Assembly: GCA_033439765.1 (NCBI GenBank)
Contig: JAULSN010000005.1
Coordinates: 434,001 to 498,000, forward strand
Reading direction: 5' to 3'
Length of the DNA stretch: 64,000 nt
From: Lasiosphaeria ovina
Taxonomy: Eukaryota > Ascomycota > Sordariomycetes > Sordariales > Lasiosphaeriaceae
Under the pieces are notes generated by a model. The model did no database searches. It was not told the origin of the DNA and saw nothing but the letters and a program-made list of their open reading frames with translations. Position numbers and translations under genes: made by a program. Every line of letters starts with the position of its first letter. Within the stretch, counting starts at the first letter, position 1. Below, piece by piece: positions 56,395-64,000 of the stretch.

Positions 56395-58383
56395 TCACAG
56401 CGTCTTGCGGGCGAAGCCTATGCGCTTGTTGCCGACGTCGAAGACGGCGTAGACGGCCTTGAGGAAGACGTCGCCGAGGATGCCGAACTCAGAGCCCGCT
56501 GGCACGATCTGCAGGGCGCCCATGCAGCTGGACGGCTCGGCCGAGTGCTGGTCCGACTCTGGCTCCGCCTCTGGCGGCAGGACCGAGTAGTTCAAGAAGC
56601 GGCCCGGGACGGTGGCGAACCAGTCGTTGTCGAAGCCGATGCTGAAGTCGGGCAGCTCGTTCGATGTCGCGTTGCTGTTGAGGCGGAGGTCGCAGGGGTA
56701 GCTCCAGTACCCGTCGCCCTGCTCGTCGACCGCGGTGAATACGGCGCCGGGGACCTGCGAGTAGTACTGGTTGACGACGTCGGTAGACAGCAGCATAAAC
56801 GTGGTGCCCGTGTCGGCGATGACCTTCCAGTGCGACAGGTACCAGTACCCCTGGCCGGCGACGTGGTAGCCGGTGAAGACGAACTCCCAGAAGCGCGCGT
56901 CGTCCGACAGGGGCACGTAGTGCAGCTGATCCTCGGCCGCGTACACCGCCGCGTCGATGCCGCCGAACAGGTAGCGGCCGTCGGCGTGCCAGCGCAGGTC
57001 GACCGAGAACAGCGGCTGGTCGAGCAGCGGCAGCAGAGTCGAGAGCACCGTTGGGCGCTGCGGGCGCACGTGGCTCGGCAGCGCGAACGCGAGCCCGAAG
57101 ATGCCCGTCAGCTGCGTGTCTTCGAGGAGCGAGTCGGACGCGAACGTGGCCGACTCGACCACGGCGTCGGTCACCGTCACTCCCCCGACGTTGACGACGT
57201 CGGTCCACGCCGTGCCCGAAGCCTCGCTGCCATCTCCTTTCGCACAGATTCGCGTCAGCGGTTTTTGTTTACAAAGACATATACCCTCCCACATCATCCA
57301 CGGCTATCGAGCTGTATGGGAGAGGCGGAGACATTGACTCACCGTATGTGATCATCCAGCTGCTGTCGTTCAACCTCTGCGCAGTTGAAGACTGCGAAAT
57401 GTTCCAGTACGGGTGGGCCGGCATATCAACTAGATTTGTCTCGGAGGTGAACAGCCACCTGTAGTAACAACAAACCGTGTCAGTCGTTAGCCAGAGTGTC
57501 TTTCAGCCGTTCCCATCTCCTCGTCATCAACTCATAATAGACAGCGGCATTGCACGGCGACAGCCTCGCCAATGGGGACATGACATGCATTCTGGGAACG
57601 AACCCGCGCCTCCCAGACAAAGGCAAAACAGCAATAGGGGCGCTAAAGGGACACAAAGACTCACACATCAGCCGAACCAGTGTCAATGTCGACGGAGAAG
57701 TGCTGGAGAGGCGTGCCGAAACCGACGTGGCTCAGATACTCGCGGTCGTTGTTCACGCTAAAGGCATCGGTAGCGCCGACTAGAGAGAGCCAGGCGGCCA
57801 GTTAGCAGCTCTTTCTCTTTCCCTATATTTTCTGTTTCCTTCTTCTCTTATATCCCAGCTCACCCCCTGCTGCATACATATCAAGGTGGCAACATGGTTG
57901 AACGGCAAGTGCACCACGACACCACAGCAGAAACGAAAAGCCAGTTGTCTAGGCAACCACTCGAGAGACAAGATATCCAACACCATCGCCAAACCATAAA
58001 CGAAAAAGCAAGCAAACGCGAGGCAGATGGGGAGGGCTCTGCTTACTTGCTCCCTTGTTCGACACCAGCTTCGCGAAGCCCTCGGGGACGCTCGCGCCGT
58101 ACTTGGCGCGCGCGCGCATGTACTGGGCGGGGCCGTTGGGGTTGTAGTTTGGGTTGCGGACGACCGAGATGGCGAAGGCGCCGGCGCTGGCGCTGTTGTC
58201 GCCATTCTTGGCATTGCTTCCACCTACGATGTCGCTTCCGCTTCCGCTTCCATTTCCATTTCCATTTCCTCCCCCAGATCCGTAGTGCCCGAGGCTGAAG
58301 AGATTGAGCGGGAAGGCCTGGGCGACGAGGGCCGCGGCCAGCAGCAGGGCGATGAGGCACATGCTCGAAGAACCGCCCGTCAT
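56395..58383 (-). CDS. Secreted pepsin-like aspartic protease (family A1)
   Basis: Four exons, complement(join(56395..57236,57343..57458,57665..57779,58047..58383)), 469 residues. A hydrophobic signal peptide (MCLIALLLAAALVAQA) lies just after the first seven residues. A Gly/Asn/Ser-repeat propeptide follows, then 'GFGTPLQHFSVDIDTGSADV' with catalytic Asp145. The flap Tyr189 is in ITYGDGSEASG, and the second catalytic Asp331 is in VIADTGTTFMLL. Late motifs include GILGDVFLKAVYAVFDVGNKRIGFA, as in pepsins. Both catalytic aspartates are intact, so an active enzyme is expected. There is no GPI tail. The third intron ends in AAG, a less common acceptor, but it restores the exact YGDGS flap. An upstream in-window neighbour on the same strand is Lhs1, 2.6 kb away. 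Confidence 0.92.
58205..58272 (-). repeat. Gly-Asn/Gly-Ser coding repeat in the protease propeptide
   Basis: Hexamer-like units (TTCCAT, TTCCGC on the plus strand) encode GNGNGNGSGSGS. The repeat lies before the catalytic domain in the probable propeptide. Confidence 0.85.
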
Positions 58384-61022
58384 CTTGTTTTCTCGTCCGC
58401 CGTCTGGTGCACCAAACAATGCCGCGATATTTTATTGCGATATTCCCTTGTGTGCTGTGATCGGTGCTGTACTGCTCTACCCGGGACGCAGTCCAGATAG
58501 CTGGCGGATGGATGAAATTCCTTTATCGGATCGCGGGAAGCGAGAGTTCAAAAAGGGGAAGAAGAATAAAACGGGTGAAGCTGCGCCAGAAGACCAAAAG
58601 TCGGAAAGAATGCGGTGTCTGGCCGCCGGGTCGACCCACGGACTGACACCCTAGGAGCGGACGAAGATGAAGCTGTGAGGCGGGTCTGTGTGAGAACTTG
58701 TTAGGAGCGCACCAATAACCTAGCACCATGTGGAAGGCCGGGACGAGTAGAGGGAGGGAAAGAACAAGGCGGTTTGGGTACCTTCCGGGCTGGAAGACAG
58801 AGGCGGGGTGGGGGTGGGATAGGGTAAGGTATTACTTCGCGAACGTGTCCTTGGGAATTACCTGTGGAGGGGAGGGTTAGGGGGACAGGCAGGCAGATAG
58901 ACAAGTGGGAGGGGGAAGATGGAAGGTGCGCACAAGGAAGGTGAGATATTCTACGCAGCGCGGGGGGCACTCTGCCGTGAAGTGAAATTAAAGTGACGGC
59001 GAGGTGAAGCGCGTGGCAGGCCGGGTCTGGCGCGTGGGGGTGGGTGGTAGACCGAGGACTCTCGCTCTCGTGGCAAAGGGCGGAGGGGGAAGGAACTGCT
59101 CGAGGGCAAGAGCAGCAGCAGGTAAGCGGCAAGAAATACGTCAAGAAAAGGACCACCGCCCAGACCAGATAAACATGGGATGAGGGGAAGGAGAAGGGGG
59201 CAGCTTGCACCACGACGCACTCACTCACTCACTCACCTACCTACCTACTAGTCTTGGTATCCACCGACCACGCCGACGAGCCCGACGAAGCACATACAGA
59301 CAGAGAGAGGGAAACAAGACAGACCAACCGGCTACGAGAAGAGACAACAAGCAGGACGAACGGGAGGATCTTCGCGTGTTGGCAGGCGGAAGTGCGTGCT
59401 TTGGCGGGGCGAGGTTGGAAGGAGAAGGACCTACCTAGGCAGACCAGTCTCGCGCGGGTGCAAACGGGAGCGGGCAGGGCAGGGCAGGGCCACAGCAAAA
59501 TCTCCGGCTTTTGGACCGTTCCCGGGACCGTAACGTCTCTGCCCCCCCCCCCTCTACTCAGCTAATATCTGCCATCTGGCTCCTACTGCTCGGCCCACCC
59601 GTGGGGCTGCCAGCCAGCCAGCCAGCGCACGATGCGGGCACCGGAAACCGTTTGGAGTGTAACGTGACGGGGCTGTGGGTTTCTGCCTACCTACGGGTTG
59701 GGACGGGATGAGAAGGAAGGAAGGGGATGGGATGGGATGGACGGCAAGTAAGGAAAGGCAAAAAAACAAGTCTTGGGCTCGTCGTTGTTCCTCCATGGGC
59801 ACACACACACAAGTCTGGTGGGCTGGTGACTGACTGACCTGCGGAGCTTGTGCCACCAGGCCGGAAGTCCTGGCTCATTTCCTGCCTCGAGCATGTCAGA
59901 CGAAAAGAGAGCCATGAAGAAGAAAATAAAAAGAGAGGAAAAAAGAACTTGCCACGGCCCAGCTGCTTGCTTGCTGTTCGCTCGGACCCGGGGCCAAAAC
60001 CAACCCTCCCTCGGAGACTTCCGCGCAGTTTGCCAGCGATACGTACTATGGAAGACGTCGAGGGCGGGCTGGGACCAAAGCAAAGCCCCTTTTCCCCACA
60101 CGGCACTTGTTTCCTAGATACCCAGGGGTCTGACACACAGCTAGTTTGCGCACCGGGTAGCCACATGCGGCATGCGCAGCATGGGTATTAATACAAACAT
60201 TGGCAGTAGCCGCCATCGCACATTACCTTACCTCAGATACCTTGTCTTAGGTACAGTACCTTGCCTTACATATGAACAGGCAGGTACCGCCCTCATGCAC
60301 ATGCAGGCGTACCAGAAACCCCTATCCATGAGCTGGGTGTTAGCATTACTGCACAGCCGCAGTCTCGGGCGGGAGAAGTCGGAAACGCCTGTCTCGGTCT
60401 GTCTGTCTGTCTCTCGTTAGCCACGGCAGCGCATATTTGACACATGAAAAAGCACGTACTGACCTAGTCCACATCTCTTCGGACTCCCATTGTCAGTCGA
60501 GACTGCCTGCGTCAAGCCCCTCTGGACAGACAGCTCCAAGGAACCACGACTCCTTGGGACCGACTGTCACCCGCTCGATCATTCAGCTCGTGGCGCCTTG
60601 CAGCGCGAATCTGGCGCCTCCTTTGTTGGCACGACGGGGCCGTCCATTTGGGCCACGCTGCTGTCCTCTCTGTACGTATCTGTATGCAAGCTGCCGTGAC
60701 ACCTGTGCGTGATACCACCGGCTAGGGAACAGTGCAGCGCGGATCCCAACGTCCCTTCCGTGCCAATAGTCAGTCATTCGCAAACGAGAGCAGCCTTATA
60801 GAAGTTCTGACAGGCATTCTTACCTGTTCCAAGCTTGCTCGGGGCCATCTGGAATCGAGCCAACACAGCAACTCAACCACCGCCCACATACGAGACAAGA
60901 ATATATATATACGTATTACATACCATGTCCTCGTTCCATGTCCTCGTTCCATATTTATTGTATGAATCTACATTTTCACCCAAAACTCCATAACCAAAGC
61001 AGCCGTAATGCATCCGTCATCT
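58384..61022. other. 2.6-kb gap upstream of the protease gene
   Basis: Promoter region of the protease on the left; 3' flank of Lhs1 on the right, AT-rich after 60890. Contains (ACTC)n/(ACCT)n runs (59217-59248), a C9 run near 59543 and GGGAT repeats near 59726-59740. No gene is supported. Confidence 0.45.
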
Positions 61023-64000
61023 CTATAGCTCCTCGTGCTTGCGCGGGGCCTCCTCTCCGGTCTCCTTTTCCTTGTCCGCACTCTGAGCCTTGGACGCCTG
61101 TTCTGCCGCCTCCGGATGCTCCTTCATGAACTTCTTGAGCATCTCATCAATCTCTTCCTGCGTGGGCATCTTGCCGTCTTCGCCCGGCGAGAGCTTGATT
61201 GTCTGCGCCGGCTTGGCCGGCTTTGTCTTGTCCTTGCTCAGCTTGGGCTTCTTCCCCTTGCCGCCGGCGCCCTTTGGCTTGTTCTTCTCAAAGTTGCGCA
61301 CCCCCTTCATCGCAAGGTCGATTCCGGCCTTGTCCAGCTTCTCCCGCTTGTCCGTGAGGTCCTTTACAAGCAGTACCGGATCATCAGTGACTCCGAGCTT
61401 GTCCTGCGCAACCGCCTTCTCCTCCAACCAGGCAGAGATGGACACATACAGGTCCTCGCTCTCCTTTAGGTCGTCGAGGGTGTACAGAGGCGGAACCGGT
61501 CCCCGCTCTTTCTCAAGGTCCTCCATCTCCAAAGTCTTGGTTGTCGAGGCGGCTGCTTCCTCATCCTCGAGTCCGTCAAAGTCTCCAGAGGGAGCTGCCG
61601 TCGTTGCGGATTCGCTGCTGGTGGAAGTAGCTGAGCTCGACGACGCAGCCTGAGACGACACAAATTCTTCATGGTCGGCAATCTTTTTCTTGATGTCATC
61701 CACGAATTCCTTAGTCTTGACTAGCGCGTCCTTGAGATCTTTGACAAGATCGGGTCTCTTGGACGCTTCCTCAATTCTCTTTTGCACCGGGTTTACGATG
61801 TCCTGGAGGTCCTTTAGGCGTTTCTTGAGCTGATCTCGTGTGGCGTCCGCCCCCTCACCGTAAAGCCAGTCGCTGGTCTCGCTGGTCTTCTTCTCCAGCT
61901 TTTCTCTCTCGGCGGCTGTGGAGGCTGCGATGAAGTCTTCGTTCTCAACCACGTCTCTGATCTTGTAGGTGTATGCTTCCAGCTGATTCAGCGCGTCCTC
62001 CCGCTGCCTCCGGGACCGATCCGACGCTTCAAACGACTTGAGGCGGTCCTTAATGGAGAGCAAATCGGCTTTGGGCAGCTGGGGAATGCCAGACTTCTCA
62101 ACTGTGAACTTGACGGGAATGACGATGAGCTGCTTCTTCTTGCTGGCCGACTTGGCATCTGCCGATTCGGACGCAGGCCCCGAGGACGATGATGTTGTCG
62201 AGGTCGAGGTCGAGGTCGTCTCGGATGTCGAAGACGAAGACGAAGACGAAGTTGAAGCGTCAGCTTCTGGAGCCTCGGTCCCGTCGTCCTTGAGAGGTTG
62301 CTGCTCTTTCTTGCCGAAGCCGAACAGGTTCTTGACCCCGTCAACGAACCCTTCCTTTTCTGGCTCGTCGGCCTCGCATTCCACAGCAGCCTTGGTCACA
62401 TCTACCTCACCGTTCTCAGTGGCAAGGCGAACGCTGACCTTGAGGCGGATATCTGACTCTTCGCACTTGAACTTTTCAACGAGCTCAGCGACAGTGGCAG
62501 TCAGGTTCGTGGTGGTCAGGATCTTGGTGTCTGCCTCCACAGACTCGGAAGTGAGTTGGTAGAAGTTGACAGAGAAATCCTCGTGGTTGGAGAAGGTCAG
62601 CTCCTTGGCAGGGGCGCCGAGGTGCGACGCAGCAGTCCAGAGACGCTGGTGCTTGGGCTTTCCCTCGTCAGTCTTCCACTTCATGCCGGCGGGATACACG
62701 GCGGCTTCAGAAACCCGGATCTCCTTGACACGGAAACTGGGGCTGATCTCTGCCGCCCTGAAGCCTGCGCCGAAAACAGCAGCCTCGTCTGAGTTGACGT
62801 TGGTGCGTATCTTGTCACCGCCGCCGAGGATGTTCTCGAGCTCCCTCTGGACGAACGGAGTGCGTGAGGCCCCGCCGTGCAGGATCACGGAGTCGAGATC
62901 CTTAATCTGGAGGCCAGCTGCGTCAAGCGCATTCTGAGCGACCACGCCAACTCTAGAAACGTACGCCGCCGCCACCATGTCCTCAAATTCGCCGCGTGTG
63001 ATCTTGTACTTGAAATCCACATCGTCGTAGAGACCCTCGAAGCTTGTCTGCGTTGCCTGGTTGGCGCTGAGAACATGACGCAACCGCTCCGCCTCCTTGG
63101 TCAGCTTGGCGATGGCACGGCCATGGGCCTTGACGCTCTCAGCGGCCACAGTCGCCTTCTTCGCCTTGGGGGACTCGACGAACTTGGCCACCATGTCGTC
63201 CACAATCAGGTAGTTGAGCGCATCGCCGCCGAGGGACCGGTCCCAGCCGCTGCCGAGAACCTGAGCCTCCTGCACCGTCTTGTTGAACTTGCCAATGTCC
63301 TTGACCGTGCGGCTCTGGAACTTGAGCACCGTGGCCTTGGTCGAGCCAGCACCCATGTCGAAAACCATGTGGTGTTCGGGCTTGCCTCCTTCGTTGATGT
63401 TGGGGAATTGCCTGCTCGTTGCGTAGTTCAAGCCGACGGCCAACCCATCGCTGATCAACGACAGGACCTTGAACCCTGCCAACTCGGCCGCCAACTCCAC
63501 CGACCGCTTCTCTTCGACCGTGTAGAAGGGCGGGACGGTCAGGACGACAGAGCGGACCGAGCTTCCGGCACCGGCTAGCGCCTCGGCGTTGCTCCGGATG
63601 CTCTGCAGCTCCATGGCCAGCAATTCCTCGACCAGCCAAGCCTCCTCCTCGGGGGTGAATGCGCCGGCGCTCTTGAAGGCGGCCGTGTTCCGCAACTTGT
63701 GAGCCTCCAATTGCAGTGCCGGGTGACGCGCGGCGTACTCCTTCACGGCTTTATGGTCGGCAGGCAGGCCCAGGAGGGTCTTAAGGTTCGGGTAGACGTC
63801 GCCGGGAAAGCGGCCGACGAGAGCCATGGCATCGGAGCCGTAGACCCGCTCGGGGTAGGCGCCTGATTTAGGGCCATTGGACGCAGGCTTGAACGTGACA
63901 GCCGATATCTCTTTCCGGCGCGAGTCCTTGGTGAGGACAATCTCGAGGGGGATGCCGGGCTTGACGAGAGCTGCCTTTATGTACTCGGTCCCGAGGTCGA
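61023..64000 (-). CDS. lhs1: ER Hsp70-family chaperone Lhs1 / Grp170-like (5' end beyond window)
   Basis: An open frame of 991 codons plus stop, running off the right edge; only the signal peptide and first few residues of the ATPase should be missing. It opens in the phosphate-1 loop (DLGTEYIKAALV). VRSVVLTVPPFYTVEEKRS, VFDMGAGSTKATVLKF (phosphate-2) and VILHGGASRTPFVQRELEN (adenosine) complete the ATPase fold. A Ser/Thr-rich, acidic, loop-containing beta domain and long helical bundle follow, as in Hsp110/Grp170. The C-terminus is KHEEL, an HDEL-like ER-retrieval signal. Lhs1 is the nucleotide-exchange factor for BiP/Kar2 and helps protein import into the ER lumen. In-window coding is intronless. 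Confidence 0.93.
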   Translation of the reverse strand, partial: DLGTEYIKAALVKPGIPLEIVLTKDSRRKEISAVTFKPASNGPKSGAYPERVYGSDAMALVGRFPGDVYPNLKTLLGLPADHKAVKEYAARHPALQLEAHKLRNTAAFKSAGAFTPEEEAWLVEELLAMELQSIRSNAEALAGAGSSVRSVVLTVPPFYTVEEKRSVELAAELAGFKVLSLISDGLAVGLNYATSRQFPNINEGGKPEHHMVFDMGAGSTKATVLKFQSRTVKDIGKFNKTVQEAQVLGSGWDRSLGGDALNYLIVDDMVAKFVESPKAKKATVAAESVKAHGRAIAKLTKEAERLRHVLSANQATQTSFEGLYDDVDFKYKITRGEFEDMVAAAYVSRVGVVAQNALDAAGLQIKDLDSVILHGGASRTPFVQRELENILGGGDKIRTNVNSDEAAVFGAGFRAAEISPSFRVKEIRVSEAAVYPAGMKWKTDEGKPKHQRLWTAASHLGAPAKELTFSNHEDFSVNFYQLTSESVEADTKILTTTNLTATVAELVEKFKCEESDIRLKVSVRLATENGEVDVTKAAVECEADEPEKEGFVDGVKNLFGFGKKEQQPLKDDGTEAPEADASTSSSSSSSTSETTSTSTSTTSSSSGPASESADAKSASKKKQLIVIPVKFTVEKSGIPQLPKADLLSIKDRLKSFEASDRSRRQREDALNQLEAYTYKIRDVVENEDFIAASTAAEREKLEKKTSETSDWLYGEGADATRDQLKKRLKDLQDIVNPVQKRIEEASKRPDLVKDLKDALVKTKEFVDDIKKKIADHEEFVSSQAASSSSATSTSSESATTAAPSGDFDGLEDEEAAASTTKTLEMEDLEKERGPVPPLYTLDDLKESEDLYVSISAWLEEKAVAQDKLGVTDDPVLLVKDLTDKREKLDKAGIDLAMKGVRNFEKNKPKGAGGKGKKPKLSKDKTKPAKPAQTIKLSPGEDGKMPTQEEIDEMLKKFMKEHPEAAEQASKAQSADKEKETGEEAPRKHEEL

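Noticed and set aside
59217..59248. ACTC/ACCT runs as a subtelomeric or telomere-like repeat
   Set aside because: Unit does not match TTAGGG, and the flanks are ordinary gene-bearing sequence.

Overview
The window is nuclear DNA of a filamentous ascomycete (Pezizomycotina), most likely a Sordariomycete and perhaps a member of Sordariales. The signs are short introns (22 to about 240 nt) with GTANGT/GTRAGT donors and YAG acceptors, GC-rich coding sequence, long untranslated gaps full of simple repeats, and lineage-typical genes: SnaD/Cut12-type spindle pole protein, Pth11-like receptor, large fungal-only disordered proteins. The species assignment is inference. I support 21 protein genes and one tRNA gene. 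Exon joins were worked out by hand from splice sites and reading phase, and every join given keeps the frame.

Layout, left to right. 0-10 kb: a tandem-BTB protein (+), tRNA-Gly(GCC) beside an AT-rich island, a spindle-pole SnaD/Cut12-like coiled-coil protein (-) and, head to head with it, a membrane-anchored cytochrome b5-like (MAPR type) haem-binding protein (+). 10-20 kb: a GPI-type cupredoxin (-), a long gene-poor stretch, CENP-X/MHF2 (-), the mitochondrial ADP/ATP carrier with a 22-nt micro-exon (-), then ribosomal proteins eS25 (-) and uS7 (+), which share a 286-bp promoter. 20-31 kb: a GNAT acetyltransferase (-), an unrecognised 642-residue disordered protein (-), a fungal secondary-metabolite-type O-methyltransferase with a GC-AG intron (-) and a Pth11-like seven-TM receptor (+).

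31-45 kb is the least conventional part. It holds a 1281-residue intronless protein ending in a PARP6/8/16-like ADP-ribosyltransferase domain (-), a 938-residue protein with eleven tandem eight-residue LPxE-type repeats followed by long coiled coils (-), a divergent ten-exon HSP12A-type Hsp70-like ATPase (+), and a small unrecognised protein (+). 45-64 kb: a BRD8/Bdc1-like bromodomain protein with long Ala-Pro and Gln-Pro repeats (-), a small coiled-coil protein (+), a secreted pepsin-type aspartic protease (-), and the ER Hsp110/Grp170-type chaperone Lhs1 (-), cut by the right edge and ending in the ER-retrieval signal HEEL.

Most genes are housekeeping or chromatin/cell-division functions with no operon-like relation. 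Functional links I can argue are the shared eS25/uS7 promoter and, speculatively, the PARP / LPxE-repeat / Hsp70-like group between 31.5 and 43.8 kb.
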